DNA of 64,000 bases from assembly GCA_002127295.1 (NCBI GenBank), contig NFUV01000002.1, positions 620,001 to 684,000 of the forward strand, written 5' to 3'. Source of the DNA: Chitinophagaceae bacterium IBVUCB2. GTDB taxonomy: Bacteria; Bacteroidota; Bacteroidia; Chitinophagales; Chitinophagaceae. Shown one piece after another: positions 9,011-18,548 of this stretch. Under the pieces are notes generated by a model. That model saw only the letters and a program-made list of their open reading frames with translations. It did no database searches and had not been told where the DNA came from. Made by a program: the position numbers and the translations under genes. Positions within the stretch are counted from its first letter, which is position 1. Each line of letters opens with the position of its first letter.

Positions 9011-10429
9011 TTATGGGAAGATACCGAGTTCTGCATAGCTGGTTCCAACTTTGTTGATAGCAACAACATAAGCCGCTGTACGCATGTCTGGTATTTCAGG
9101 ATTTGCTTTCCAGGCATTCATAATTTCATGTGTAGCGGTGATCATCGTTTCTTCCAGACCACTATACACTAAATCCACTTCATCTGGTCCGTGTACAATA
9201 AACTCTCTTGAAGAGTCTTTTACTTTCTTTCCACTCAATTCTTCTATTTGCCCGAGTATATGCGAGTTCAGGTTTTCTGTAAAACGTTTTTCCAGTCGGC
9301 CATACCGTACATGGCTCAGGTTTTTTAACCACTCAAAATATGAAACGGTTACACCACCGGCATTCAGGTACATATCCGGAACAACCAGTACACCTTTTTT
9401 ACCGAGTATATCATCTGCTTCAGGTGTTAATGGTCCATTAGCAGCTTCTCCTATAATTTTCGCCTTAATATTCGGTGCATTATCGCCATCAATCACATTT
9501 TCTAATGCAGCAGGTATTAAAATATCACATTCCATTACCAATGCATCGGCATTTTTTTCAAAATTCGTAGCACCCGGGAAATTTAATATTGAACCGGTTG
9601 TTTTTCTATGGTTAAATACAGCATCAATATCCAATCCTTTATCGCTGTAAATAGCACCTTCGTATTCTGCAAGGCCAATTACTTTAGCTCCTGCATCCTG
9701 GAAGAATTTAGCACTATGGTACCCCACATTGCCTAATCCTTGTACTACTATACGCTTACCTTCTACACCAACAGTTAAGCCAAGCTTTTTCATTACATCT
9801 GGCATGTTACATACTTCCCGCAGACCAAAGAAAACACCAAGACCTGTTGCTTCTCTGCGTCCACGAACACCACCTTGTGTTACCGGCTTACCCGTTACAC
9901 AACCAGCAGCATCGATTTCTCCCGGATGCATGGCAGTGTAAGTGTCAAGTATCCATGCCATTTCTCTTTCACCTGTTCCGTAATCTGGCGCAGGAACATC
10001 AGTACCCGGACCGATAAAATTTTTCTTAATCAGCTCTGCTGTATAACGACGGGTAATTTTTTCTAATTCCCAGGTAGAATATTTTTTAGGGTTGATCTTG
10101 ATACCACCTTTTCCACCACCAAAAGGAACGTTTACAATAGCACATTTATAGGTCATTAATGCGGCAAGTGCCATTACTTCATCCTGGTTTACTTCCGCAG
10201 CAAAACGAATACCTCCTTTACAAGGTGTTTTGTGATGCGAATGCTGTACTCGGTACGCTTCAATTACTTCAATACTTCCATCATCTCTTTTTAGAGGGAA
10301 ACGCATTTGATATACGGCGTTACATTCCCTGATTTGTCCAAGAATACCAATATCCCATTTGGTGAATTTGGCCGCCTTATCGAAACTCTTTTCAACGGCG
10401 CCGAAGAAACTGTAATGTGGGTCTGACAT
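9011..10429 (-). CDS. gdh: Glu/Leu/Phe/Val family glutamate dehydrogenase
   Basis: 472 residues. It catalyses reversible oxidative deamination of glutamate to 2-oxoglutarate and ammonia. The substrate lysines are visible in MTYK (95) and in the family signature PFGGGKGG (catalytic Lys107). [12 protein letters not shown] around residues 146-157 supplies the catalytic aspartate. The nucleotide-binding Rossmann motif GLGNVG is near residue 230. The length is longer than the E. coli enzyme and fits the type common in Bacteroidota. Cofactor choice cannot be decided reliably. Preceded by the ccm genes on the same strand with an 80-base gap and followed by a strong terminator. Confidence 0.95.
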   Translation of the reverse strand: MSDPHYSFFGAVEKSFDKAAKFTKWDIGILGQIRECNAVYQMRFPLKRDDGSIEVIEAYRVQHSHHKTPCKGGIRFAAEVNQDEVMALAALMTYKCAIVNVPFGGGKGGIKINPKKYSTWELEKITRRYTAELIKKNFIGPGTDVPAPDYGTGEREMAWILDTYTAMHPGEIDAAGCVTGKPVTQGGVRGRREATGLGVFFGLREVCNMPDVMKKLGLTVGVEGKRIVVQGLGNVGYHSAKFFQDAGAKVIGLAEYEGAIYSDKGLDIDAVFNHRKTTGSILNFPGATNFEKNADALVMECDILIPAALENVIDGDNAPNIKAKIIGEAANGPLTPEADDILGKKGVLVVPDMYLNAGGVTVSYFEWLKNLSHVRYGRLEKRFTENLNSHILGQIEELSGKKVKDSSREFIVHGPDEVDLVYSGLEETMITATHEIMNAWKANPEIPDMRTAAYVVAINKVGTSYAELGIFP

Positions 10430-10509
10430 GAGTTCTGTTTTTAATTATGCAATCGTTAATATAAGTAAGAAGTAAAATGATTAACAGGCATCCTACTTCA
10501 TCAAGCCAA

Positions 10510-10725
10510 TTATTTATCTTTTTCTAATCTTGTAATTTTCTTATCTAATCGTATTACATACAGTATTAAACCGATAAGAATAGTAAGTAAGACGGCAACT
10601 ACAACGTAAATTCTTCCATTATCCCGCATCACATCGCCCATTTGCACTTCTTTTTCCTGTGCATTACCGGCAACGGAAAGCATTACTAAAAGTAAAGAGC
10701 CAATTATTTTTTTTAATTGCATCAT
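10510..10725 (-). CDS. ccmD: CcmD-like small membrane protein
   Basis: 71 residues from the ATG at 10725; a longer in-frame start at 10800 lies inside ccmC and is rejected. It has a signal-like hydrophobic N-terminus ending near NAQ at residue 22, then a second membrane segment (YVVVAVLLTILIGLILYVI) and a charged tail. This is the size and layout of Bacteroidota CcmD-family proteins, which help heme release from the CcmABCD complex. The start ATGA overlaps the ccmC stop, so translation is coupled. The assignment rests on size, topology and context. Confidence 0.7.
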   Translation of the reverse strand: MMQLKKIIGSLLLVMLSVAGNAQEKEVQMGDVMRDNGRIYVVVAVLLTILIGLILYVIRLDKKITRLEKDK

Positions 10726-11435
10726 GATAGTAGCTGTTTTTCTTTTAGTAAATGCAGCCTGATTTTTAAGGTGGTTATCCAAACACCTAGTAAAGTCCAC
10801 CCAATTACTGCCGGATAAAACACAATCCGCATGCTGCTGTCAATATCGCTGGTGTTTAATGCAGGGTTGCCCTCTCTGCCTGGGTGTAAACTGTCCATTA
10901 CTCTTGGTAAAATCCAGATGGAAGGAAATAGCATGGCATACGCAAAGATGTTATATACCGAACTTATTCTTGCTCTTTTATCCATATCGCTGATCGAATC
11001 TCTCAATACCATATAAGCAAAATAAATAAGCAGCGCAATGGCAGCACCGATCAGTTTTGGTTCTCTTGCCAATGCACTGAATGATTGGAAAGCCGGATTG
11101 TTGGGGTCGGCCCAGGTGTAGGTCATCCAGATAGCACCGGTAGCATATCCTAATGCCCCCATTACAATACCAACTGCGGCATAGTGACGGGCATATATAT
11201 CATACTTAAGATTAAATGTGCGGAGGTATTTAATAGAATTTACTACAGAAACTGTGAAAAGGATCATCATTGCAAACCACATGCATACATGGAAATATAA
11301 GTTCCTGATTGTTTCTTGTAGTGCTGGAAGTGCAGGCACTTTCATTAAGAACCCGCCAACAACTGTGTAGATAAGCAAGAGAATACTTGCAATTTTCCAC
11401 CAGGATTTGTACATATAGTTTTTTGTGTTCGTCAT
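10722..11435 (-). CDS. ccmC: Heme exporter/cytochrome c biogenesis protein CcmC
   Basis: 237 residues with six membrane segments. The tryptophan-rich heme-handling motif is present as GAIWMTYTWADPN (about residues 100-112), with histidines in LYFHVCMW (residue 49) and MDSLHPG flanking it, as expected for CcmC/CcsA-type proteins. CcmC passes heme to CcmE in the periplasm for cytochrome c maturation. A TAATTTTG box lies 38 bases upstream. It sits in a ccmB-ccmC-ccmD string; ccmA and ccmE are not in the window. Confidence 0.9.
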   Translation of the reverse strand: MTNTKNYMYKSWWKIASILLLIYTVVGGFLMKVPALPALQETIRNLYFHVCMWFAMMILFTVSVVNSIKYLRTFNLKYDIYARHYAAVGIVMGALGYATGAIWMTYTWADPNNPAFQSFSALAREPKLIGAAIALLIYFAYMVLRDSISDMDKRARISSVYNIFAYAMLFPSIWILPRVMDSLHPGREGNPALNTSDIDSSMRIVFYPAVIGWTLLGVWITTLKIRLHLLKEKQLLS

Positions 11436-11473
11436 GGGTGGCCAATGAAGCTATCGGCCTGCTAAATGTGGGG

Positions 11474-11481
11474 CAAAATTA
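11474..11481 (-). promoter_or_regulatory. TAnnTTTG -7 box upstream of ccmC
   Basis: Minus-strand TAATTTTG matches the Bacteroidota -7 consensus TAnnTTTG exactly and lies 38 bases before the ccmC ATG. No clear TTTG at -33. This suggests that ccmCD is transcribed separately from ccmB. Confidence 0.5.
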
Positions 11482-11614
11482 AGGGTAAAAGGCAATATGG
11501 AACAGAAGAATGTTAAACAAGAAATTAGTCTTATCACTGTATTTAAAGATGTTATAGTTTAATTAATTAAACTTGGAATGAATTCAATATTCAAGGCAGA
11601 ATGTTCAAACTTCT

Positions 11615-12316
11615 CTAATCTTTCCAGAGATAAGGGAATAATATAACGGCCAGTAATATTACCATTGCATCTAAAGCAACAAGTAAAAGAACCGTTGAGA
11701 CAGGAATGGTGAGTAATGGCGCAAAAGCTGCATTCGATAATCGCATTAATAATAACAGTTGCGGAATTATTATCGGGAAGCCCAAAACGGCCATAATTGC
11801 TGCATTTTGCTGGGCTTTGGCAGCTATTGCCGCTAAAAAAGTAAATACAAGACTTAAACTCCAGCCACCTAACAAAACAAGACCAGTAAATTGCCAGATT
11901 TTTTGCATAGGATTACCCAGAAAAAGACTGAATAAAAACAAACTCAATAAACTCATGGCCAGCATCAGCACTGTATTGAATAATAGCTTGGCCAGCACAA
12001 AATCACCCGGACTGGCAATGGAATAGAAATAAAGCATCCGGCCTTTACTTTCCTGTAAAAAACTTTTAGCCACCGCATTGATACAAATGAATAATTGAAT
12101 GACCCAGAATAACCCATTCCAAACTTTGGCTTCAGGCTCATCAATGGCCATGTACAACACAAAAATGGTGGCACCTATATATAATAAGATACCGTAGAAG
12201 CTATACTGCTGCCGAACTTCCAATAGCAGGTCTTTCTTGAAAAGCGTAAATATGTGGCTGGCTGAACTGATAAATATTTGTTTAACTGCGAAAATACAGA
12301 TTCTGCTTCTTTGCAT
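11615..12316 (-). CDS. ccmB: Heme exporter protein CcmB
   Basis: 233 residues with six hydrophobic segments. The N-terminal FKKDLLLEVRQQY and the SKGRMLYFYSIASPGDFVLAK-like region are typical of CcmB, the permease half of the CcmAB ABC transporter required for cytochrome c maturation. It lies 179 bases upstream of ccmC on the same strand. The ATPase partner ccmA is not in the window. The ATG at 12316 sits 39 bases from the divergent lipoprotein gene, so the two probably share a promoter region. Confidence 0.88.
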   Translation of the reverse strand: MQRSRICIFAVKQIFISSASHIFTLFKKDLLLEVRQQYSFYGILLYIGATIFVLYMAIDEPEAKVWNGLFWVIQLFICINAVAKSFLQESKGRMLYFYSIASPGDFVLAKLLFNTVLMLAMSLLSLFLFSLFLGNPMQKIWQFTGLVLLGGWSLSLVFTFLAAIAAKAQQNAAIMAVLGFPIIIPQLLLLMRLSNAAFAPLLTIPVSTVLLLVALDAMVILLAVILFPYLWKD

Positions 12317-12355
12317 CTCCTCTTTATGTTCTAATTTGCATGCAAATAAATTTTA

Positions 12356-13267
12356 ATGAAAAAAATACTTGTCATTGCTACAGTCATCATCAGTCTTGCT
12401 GCTGTGGTGGGCATTCAATCATGCCAGTCAACTAAATCTGCAACTGGTTCAAAAATGATGAAGTTCAATTTTGAAAAAGGCAGAGGGTATGATTATGAAA
12501 TGATAATGAACCTGGATCAGGAAGTGATGGGAGCGAAGCAGCAAATTGATATGTCAACTTATTATTCCATGCTGGTAACAGAAGATGATGGGGCTTTGAA
12601 AACCATTAAGACCACTTTCGACAGATTTAAAATGAATATGGGTGTAATGGGTATGCAAATTGAAGTGGATACTGAAAAGCCGTTTACTAGCGGTCTCGAC
12701 ACCTCCGCAACAGATAATCCATTGGCAATGGTCAACCGTTTATTAGGAGCGATAAAAGGACAACAGTTTGTGATGAAAGTTGATGCAGAAGGGAAAGTGC
12801 AGGATGTACAAGGTTTCCAGGAAATGGGAATGAAGATAGCTGACTCTTTGGGCCTTGATGAAGCCAAAAAGAAAGAAATGTTGCAATCGTTTAGCCAACA
12901 GTTTAATGAAAGAAATATAAAAGAACAGTTTGAAAGGGTGCTTTATATTTTCCCAAATAAAGAAGTAAAAGTGGGTGATAGCTGGCAGAAAAAAACTACT
13001 ACCACTGGTCCAATGGGAGGCACTTATAACTCCACATATACTGTAAAAGAAATTGAAGGTGATATGGTGACCCTGGAAGAAAAAACTAAGATCGAATCTG
13101 ATAACGAGCAGATGAAATTGTCAGGTGAGCAAACAGGCGAGTTGGTTGTAGATAGCAGAACTGGCCTGGTAGTATCTGCAGATATGGACCTGAATATGGA
13201 AACAACCAATAGCGGTACAAAAGTGAATATGAGAGGGAAAACAAAAATTAAAGGACAGGCGAGATAA
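12356..13267 (+). CDS. DUF6263-like lipoprotein
   Basis: 303 residues. An N-terminal lipoprotein signal (hydrophobic stretch then IQSC, Cys23) is followed by a beta-rich domain with repeated patterns such as a methionine-rich MNMGVMGMQIEVD and a closing TGLVVSADMDLNMET strand. I read it as a DUF6263-type protein, a family of Bacteroidota envelope lipoproteins with no known biochemical role. It should be anchored in a membrane facing the periplasm or surface. Followed by a hairpin without T-tract at 13282-13301. Confidence 0.75.
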   Translation: MKKILVIATVIISLAAVVGIQSCQSTKSATGSKMMKFNFEKGRGYDYEMIMNLDQEVMGAKQQIDMSTYYSMLVTEDDGALKTIKTTFDRFKMNMGVMGMQIEVDTEKPFTSGLDTSATDNPLAMVNRLLGAIKGQQFVMKVDAEGKVQDVQGFQEMGMKIADSLGLDEAKKKEMLQSFSQQFNERNIKEQFERVLYIFPNKEVKVGDSWQKKTTTTGPMGGTYNSTYTVKEIEGDMVTLEEKTKIESDNEQMKLSGEQTGELVVDSRTGLVVSADMDLNMETTNSGTKVNMRGKTKIKGQAR

Positions 13268-13281
13268 TCTTATATACTAAC

Positions 13282-13301
13282 CTCCTTGTGTAGGCAAGGA
13301 G
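13282..13301. other. Hairpin between convergent lipoprotein and tdk genes
   Basis: Perfect 7-bp inverted repeat CTCCTTG/CAAGGAG with a 6-base loop. No T-run follows on either strand, so it is not a canonical terminator, although its place between convergent genes suggests a role in 3' end formation. Confidence 0.45.
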
Positions 13302-13343
13302 ATATAGCAAAGAATATAGTACTTAACTTGGTTCTAGGGTGTT

Positions 13344-13907
13344 TTATTTATTATAGCAGTTCCGGCATCTTGGTTCGTATGCGTCCATCGCACCTAGCAT
13401 TACCTGGTCTTCATTTGGTATTTTCCGGTAAGAGTAATTAGCAATATTGCCGCATTGCATACAAATAGCATGGAGTTTGGTAACATAATCAGCCTTAGCC
13501 ATTATAAAAGGCATTTGGCCAAACGGCTTGCCAAGGTAATCCATGTCTAATCCTGCCACTATTACCCGGATGCCACGAAAAGCCAGTTCATCACACACAT
13601 TGGCAATTTCTTCATCAAAGAACTGGGCTTCATCAATGCCGATCACATCAGCCTCACCTGCATACAGTAATATTTTCTGCGAATTATCAATGGGAGTAGA
13701 TTGAATAGCTGTTGAATCATGCGAAACGATTTTCACTTCATCATATCGTACATCCACCGCCGGTTTGAATATCTCCACTTTTTGATTAGCAATCTTTACT
13801 CTTTTCAGGCGGCGAATCAATTCTTCTGTTTTTCCACTAAACATGGAGCCGCAAATTACTTCTATACTTCCCCGGCGCTGTCCGCTGGTATTTGGTTCAA
13901 TAAACAT
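13344..13907 (-). CDS. tdk: Thymidine kinase
   Basis: 187 residues, the usual length for type II (TK1-like) thymidine kinase, which phosphorylates thymidine to dTMP in the salvage pathway. Walker A GSMFSGKT is at residues 20-27, the DEAQFF motif at 92-97, and the zinc-binding lasso cysteines at 149, 152, 181 and 184. All key residues are present. It is divergent from the unknown gene at 14050 and convergent with the lipoprotein gene. Confidence 0.96.
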   Translation of the reverse strand: MFIEPNTSGQRRGSIEVICGSMFSGKTEELIRRLKRVKIANQKVEIFKPAVDVRYDEVKIVSHDSTAIQSTPIDNSQKILLYAGEADVIGIDEAQFFDEEIANVCDELAFRGIRVIVAGLDMDYLGKPFGQMPFIMAKADYVTKLHAICMQCGNIANYSYRKIPNEDQVMLGAMDAYEPRCRNCYNK

Positions 13908-14049
13908 TGTTAAGATTTAATTATCCGGTAATGGTACTGGCTTTATTGGCAAACTGTTTGTAATTTTAGAACACTTGTTGCGTTAGCTGGCTATTACCAG
14001 ATTTACCCATACGTAAGCATTCATTTTTTCAGCGGTCAAAAATACCATA

Positions 14050-14742
14050 ATGGAGCGAATAGAAGTTCTCATCAGCAAATTAAAAGAACAGTTTCAGCAA
14101 AATGCTGACCCCGCCTTACTGCTCGGCACTGTTCAGTTGTTACAGTTCGAATTAACGAAGCTGCAGCAAAACCAGTCGCAAAGCCTTGGTACAGCAAAAG
14201 TGGCTGTTATGCTTCCTCATTCCAATGTGGTAGGCGCCGTGGCCGCTCAGTATGAAAAGTATGCGCCAAGGCCGGTTGAAAAAGTAATCACACAGGAAGT
14301 AAAGGAAACTGTGTTGGTGGATGAAGGGACATTGTCTGTAGTGCAGAAAAACGGGCAGCTAGACATGATGTTTGACCCAATGAAAGAAATACCAACTCTT
14401 TCTCATCAGTCAAAAGATTTCAATACTTCAACAGAACAAGGGGAATCGTTAAACGATAAATTGAAGCAGGGAAAAACTGAGTTAATAGAAATGCTGAAAG
14501 AAACTCCTGTTAAAGATTTGCGTAAAGCCGTAGGTATTAATGACCGATTTCTTTTTATTAATGAGCTTTTTCGAGGCGATGAATCAATGTATGAAAGAAG
14601 TATTAAGACCATTAATAGTTTTAATATATATGCCGAAGCGGAATATTGGATTAGCCGGGAGCTAAAATTAAAATTGGGATGGAATAACGAACATGCTTCC
14701 GTTCAGCAATTTGATCAGTTGGTTAAAAGACGATTTTCCTGA
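14050..14742 (+). CDS. Conserved Bacteroidota protein of unknown function
   Basis: 230 residues, soluble. An N-terminal glutamine-rich helical region (residues 1-45) is followed by a low-conservation linker. The C-terminal 80 residues look strongly constrained: DLRKAVGINDRFLFINELF, then RSIKTINSF and AEAEYWISRELK. I recall such a C-terminus from conserved Bacteroidota proteins next to tdk or waaA, but know of no function. The last 28 bases overlap the 3' end of waaA on the other strand. Confidence 0.75.
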   Translation: MERIEVLISKLKEQFQQNADPALLLGTVQLLQFELTKLQQNQSQSLGTAKVAVMLPHSNVVGAVAAQYEKYAPRPVEKVITQEVKETVLVDEGTLSVVQKNGQLDMMFDPMKEIPTLSHQSKDFNTSTEQGESLNDKLKQGKTELIEMLKETPVKDLRKAVGINDRFLFINELFRGDESMYERSIKTINSFNIYAEAEYWISRELKLKLGWNNEHASVQQFDQLVKRRFS

Positions 14743-15974
14743 ATATAATTAAGAATAATTTCTACTGCACCTCCATTATTGGTTACATAAGTTCCGGCCT
14801 TTTCTCCAGATTCGTTGTAGTAAGAAGTGTTTAGTATGAATTGGTTGAGTTGCGCAATGAGTTCGTCCTTATCATTTATGGCAAAAGCACCTTTTATGGC
14901 AACAAGCTCTGCTGCCTCTCTGTATTTTTCATAATTGGGTCCAAAGAAAACCGGTTTGTGATAAACCGCTGCTTCCACCACATTGTGAACGCCGGTGCGG
15001 TTCAATCCCCCCCCAATATAACTGCACCATGCGTATTTATATAAGGTAGATAGCATACCGATATTGTCAATAATTAATACATCGGCATTTATTTCTTGCG
15101 GGGAAGATGATAGAGACGAATAAAGCAAGCTTCCAGGAAACAGTTTTTGTATTTCCTCAATGTGATCCTTATTTATTTCATGTGGAGCAATAATCAGTTG
15201 TATGTTGTTGAATGATAGAAAGTCACTGATTTGTTGAAGCAGCTCTTCATCATTTTTCCAGGTGCTGCCTGCTATTAATACTTTTTTTCCAGCTATGAAC
15301 TTTTCAATAAGAGGAAGTGATTTCGATGAAGCCGCTATTTCGATTACCCGGTCAAATCTTGTATCCCCGGCAATAGTGCAAATTGTACTTAAGCCAATAT
15401 TATCAATTAATTTTTTTGATTCCGCATTTTGCACAAACAGGTAATTGAATCGGGATAGTATTTTTCGTTGCATCGCTCCATACCATTTAAAGAACGACAT
15501 GTCTTGCCTGAATAAAGCAGAGATCAATATCAATGGAATTTCCCTGTACTTAATTTTTTTGAGATAATAATACCAGAATTCATACTTCACAAAAATTACC
15601 AGCGACGGTTGTACTATTTCAAGAAATCGTTTTGCATTTGATGCACCATCAATTGGGAGGTAAAAAACCCAATCAGCATTTTTATAATTCTTTTGTACTT
15701 CGTAGCCGGAAGGGGAGAAGAACGTCAGCAGAATCTTATAATCTGGATAGTTTATTTTTAATCGTTCAATAACAGGGCGGCCCTGTTCAAACTCACCCAA
15801 AGAGGCGCAATGCATCCAGATTATTTTCTCTCCCGAAGGGATAGTTGCTTTGAGATTTTTGAAAATATTTTTTCGGCCATTCACCCATTTTTTTGCCTTC
15901 TCATTGAATAAAGAAGCCACATGGGTTCCGGCCCTGAAAAGCCACAGAAAAATATTGTAGAGAAATATGCCCAA
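14715..15974 (-). CDS. waaA: 3-deoxy-D-manno-octulosonic acid (Kdo) transferase
   Basis: 419 residues, GT30 family. It transfers Kdo from CMP-Kdo to lipid A precursor at the inner face of the cytoplasmic membrane. The N-terminus is a membrane anchor (IFLYNIFLWLF). HCASLGEFEQGRP at residues 55-67 carries the catalytic glutamate, and the C-terminal nucleotide-binding half has GGGLNRTGVHNVVEAA and PVFFGPNYEKY. The start is TTG at 15974: no in-frame ATG exists upstream before a stop, the first internal Met is at residue 54, and a TACATTTG promoter box lies 22 bases upstream. Convergent, with a 28-base overlap, with the gene at 14050. Confidence 0.93.
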   Translation of the reverse strand: MGIFLYNIFLWLFRAGTHVASLFNEKAKKWVNGRKNIFKNLKATIPSGEKIIWMHCASLGEFEQGRPVIERLKINYPDYKILLTFFSPSGYEVQKNYKNADWVFYLPIDGASNAKRFLEIVQPSLVIFVKYEFWYYYLKKIKYREIPLILISALFRQDMSFFKWYGAMQRKILSRFNYLFVQNAESKKLIDNIGLSTICTIAGDTRFDRVIEIAASSKSLPLIEKFIAGKKVLIAGSTWKNDEELLQQISDFLSFNNIQLIIAPHEINKDHIEEIQKLFPGSLLYSSLSSSPQEINADVLIIDNIGMLSTLYKYAWCSYIGGGLNRTGVHNVVEAAVYHKPVFFGPNYEKYREAAELVAIKGAFAINDKDELIAQLNQFILNTSYYNESGEKAGTYVTNNGGAVEIILNYIQENRLLTN

Positions 15975-15996
15975 ATGGTTGGTTATAAATAAGGAG

Positions 15997-16004
15997 CAAA
16001 TGTA
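15997..16004 (-). promoter_or_regulatory. TAnnTTTG -7 box of waaA
   Basis: Minus-strand TACATTTG, an exact consensus match, 22 bases before the TTG start of waaA. It implies a very short leader and supports the TTG start. Confidence 0.6.
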
Positions 16005-16035
16005 AAAGCAATCGGGTAAACTACCTGTATTTTAC

Positions 16036-16043
16036 TATTTTTG
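16036..16043 (+). promoter_or_regulatory. TAnnTTTG -7 box of the nucleotide-sugar operon
   Basis: TATTTTTG, an exact match to TAnnTTTG, 27 bases before the ATG at 16071. It probably drives the six-gene run to 22270, as no other exact box was found between these genes. Confidence 0.55.
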
Positions 16044-16070
16044 CCGCACTTTAAATGTAAATAAATCCGA

Positions 16071-17216
16071 ATGCGTCCCATACAGATGGTAGATACGAAA
16101 ACCCAGTACCAAAAAATCAAAGCAGAAGTTGATAAAGCTGTTATTGATGTTATGGAAAGCTCTGCCTTCATTAATGGAAAGGCGGTTCAGGATTTTGCTG
16201 CTGGGTTATCCCATTATTTAGGTGCAAAACATACCATTCCCTGTGCTAATGGAACCGACGCTTTGCAAATTGCAATGATGGCTTTAGGTCTGCAGCCAGG
16301 CGATGAAGTGATTACACCATCTTTTACCTACGTTGCTACAACAGAAGTAATTGCATTATTACAACTCACACCCGTCTTTGTAGAAGTAGATGCAAAAACA
16401 TTTTGCATAGACCCGGTTTCGTTAGAAAAAGCGATCACACCAAAGACAAAAGCCATTGTGCCGGTCCATTTATATGGACATGCAGCACCCATGGAAGAAA
16501 TAATGGCGATTGCTAAAAGGCATAATCTTTTTGTAATCGAAGACAATGCCCAGGCTATTGGTTGTGAATACAATTTTTCGGATGGAGCAAAAAAGAAAAC
16601 AGGAGTTATCGGCGACATAGGAACTACTTCTTTTTATCCGTCTAAAAATTTAGGTGCATTTGGAGATGGTGGTGCAATTTTTGCCAACGATGATGAGTTG
16701 GCAGCAAAAATGAAAATGATTGCCAATCATGGGCAGAGTAAACAGTATTACCATGATGTGGTGGGTTGTAATAGCCGACTTGATTCTATACAAGCTGCAA
16801 TTCTGAATATCAAGCTAAAACATTTAGATGAATACATTGTAGCAAGAAGAGCTGCTGCTGATTATTATGATAAAGCTTTTGCCAATCACCCGAAAATAAG
16901 AACACCTTTCAGGGCTGCTTATTCACAGCATGTTTTTCATCAATACACTTTGATATTAGATGGAGTTGATAATCCTGCAGAATATCGGAATGGTTTAAAG
17001 CAGTTTTTGGCAGATCATTCAATACCAGCGATGATATATTATCCTGTACCAGGGCATAAGCAAAAAATGTTTGAACAGTTTAATGTGGCTTCACAAGTAA
17101 TGCCGGTAACGGACTGGCTGACGGAGAGAGTTATTTCTTTGCCAATACATACTGAGCTGGATGAAGAGCAACTGAGTTTTATATCAACCAAAGTATTGGA
17201 GTATATTAAAAAATAA
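16071..17216 (+). CDS. DegT/DnrJ/EryC1/StrS sugar aminotransferase
   Basis: 381 residues. PLP-dependent aminotransferase acting on a keto-sugar nucleotide. It shows NGTDALQIA (PLP phosphate region), FVIEDNAQAIG (the aspartate that contacts the pyridine nitrogen) and TTSFYPSKNLGAFGDGG with the Schiff-base lysine. The sequence resembles WbpE/WlbC-type enzymes that make 3-amino-uronates, which would fit with the two UDP-sugar dehydrogenases downstream, but the exact substrate is inference. First gene of a tight operon (13 bases to ugd). Confidence 0.9.
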   Translation: MRPIQMVDTKTQYQKIKAEVDKAVIDVMESSAFINGKAVQDFAAGLSHYLGAKHTIPCANGTDALQIAMMALGLQPGDEVITPSFTYVATTEVIALLQLTPVFVEVDAKTFCIDPVSLEKAITPKTKAIVPVHLYGHAAPMEEIMAIAKRHNLFVIEDNAQAIGCEYNFSDGAKKKTGVIGDIGTTSFYPSKNLGAFGDGGAIFANDDELAAKMKMIANHGQSKQYYHDVVGCNSRLDSIQAAILNIKLKHLDEYIVARRAAADYYDKAFANHPKIRTPFRAAYSQHVFHQYTLILDGVDNPAEYRNGLKQFLADHSIPAMIYYPVPGHKQKMFEQFNVASQVMPVTDWLTERVISLPIHTELDEEQLSFISTKVLEYIKK

Positions 17217-17229
17217 AAATAAAGCGTAC

Positions 17230-18540
17230 ATGAAAATTACAGTAGTAGGAACAGGTTATGTAGGATTAGTAACAGGCACCTGTTTTGCAGAAACAGGAAA
17301 TGATGTAACCTGCGTTGATATTGATGCAGATAAAATCAATAAACTGAGTAAAGGTGAAATAACAATCTATGAACCAGGGTTGGAAAAAATTTTCCTACGT
17401 AACCTAAAAGAAAATAGACTTCGTTTTACTACTAGTCTTTCAGATGGGATAAAAGATGCAGCAATAATTTTTTTGGCGCTGCCAACACCTCCGGGTGAGG
17501 ATGGCTCTGCTGATTTAAAATACATATTAGGTGTAGCAGATGATTTAGGAAAAATGCTCACAGATTACAAAGTAATCATTGATAAAAGCACTGTACCAGT
17601 TGGAACAGCTGAAAAAGTACAGGCAGCTATTGCAAAAAATTATAAAGGAGAATTTGATGTCGTATCAAACCCTGAATTTCTTAGAGAAGGGGTAGCCGTA
17701 GATGATTTTATGAAGCCAGACCGTGTAGTCATTGGTACCAATTCAGAAAGAGCAAGAAAAGTAATGGGTGATTTGTATGCGCCATTTGTGCGGCAGGGAA
17801 ATCCAGTGATATTCATGGACGAACGTTCTGCTGAATTAACGAAGTATGCAGCTAACTCATTTCTTGCTACTAAAATTTCTTTTATGAATGAGGTAGCCCG
17901 TCTTTGCGAAAAGTTAGGTGCTGATGTAGATATGGTTCGCCGTGGTATTGGCAGTGATGATAGAATTGGTAGACGATTTTTATTTCCTGGTATTGGATAT
18001 GGCGGAAGTTGCTTTCCTAAAGATGTACAGGCTTTGGTAAAATCGTCTTCAGAAGTAAATTATGATTTTGAAATACTGAATGCGGTAATGAAAGTAAATG
18101 AAGATCAGAAACTGCATCTTATTCCCGGAATAAAAAAGTATTTCAATAATAATCTTAAGGGGAAAAAATTTGCAATATGGGGGTTAGCATTCAAGCCCAA
18201 TACAGATGATATTCGTGAAGCACCGGCTTTATATATGATCGATGAATTAACTAAAGAAGGTGCCGCTGTAAGTGCATTTGACCCTGAGGCGATGAAGAAT
18301 GTAAGAAATCTGATGGGAGATAAAATTGAGTTCGCCGAAAATCAATATGATGCATTGAAAGATGCAGATGCGCTAATTATAGCCACAGAGTGGAACGAAT
18401 TCCGGACACCCGATTTTTCAAAGATTACCAACAGCCTTAAAAACAAAATTATTTTCGACGGACGTAATTTATTTGACCTTGCCGCTATGAAGGAGCTGGG
18501 TTTTCATTATGAAAGTGTAGGAAGGGCCACCGTAAATTAA
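17230..18540 (+). CDS. ugd: UDP-glucose 6-dehydrogenase
   Basis: 436 residues. Oxidises UDP-glucose to UDP-glucuronate with NAD. It has Rossmann GTGYVG at residues 7-12, DKSTVPVGT at 118-126, NPEFLREG at 147-154, and [10 protein letters not shown] with the catalytic Cys261. The C-terminal UDP-binding domain has [16 protein letters not shown]. Next to the UDP-xylose synthase-like gene (8 bases), which would use its product. Confidence 0.95.
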   Translation: MKITVVGTGYVGLVTGTCFAETGNDVTCVDIDADKINKLSKGEITIYEPGLEKIFLRNLKENRLRFTTSLSDGIKDAAIIFLALPTPPGEDGSADLKYILGVADDLGKMLTDYKVIIDKSTVPVGTAEKVQAAIAKNYKGEFDVVSNPEFLREGVAVDDFMKPDRVVIGTNSERARKVMGDLYAPFVRQGNPVIFMDERSAELTKYAANSFLATKISFMNEVARLCEKLGADVDMVRRGIGSDDRIGRRFLFPGIGYGGSCFPKDVQALVKSSSEVNYDFEILNAVMKVNEDQKLHLIPGIKKYFNNNLKGKKFAIWGLAFKPNTDDIREAPALYMIDELTKEGAAVSAFDPEAMKNVRNLMGDKIEFAENQYDALKDADALIIATEWNEFRTPDFSKITNSLKNKIIFDGRNLFDLAAMKELGFHYESVGRATVN

Positions 18541-18548
18541 AACTATAT

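Noticed and set aside
9084-9650. Long antisense frame inside glutamate dehydrogenase (188 codons)
   Set aside because: Mirror of a well-supported gene; composition follows the opposite strand's codon bias.
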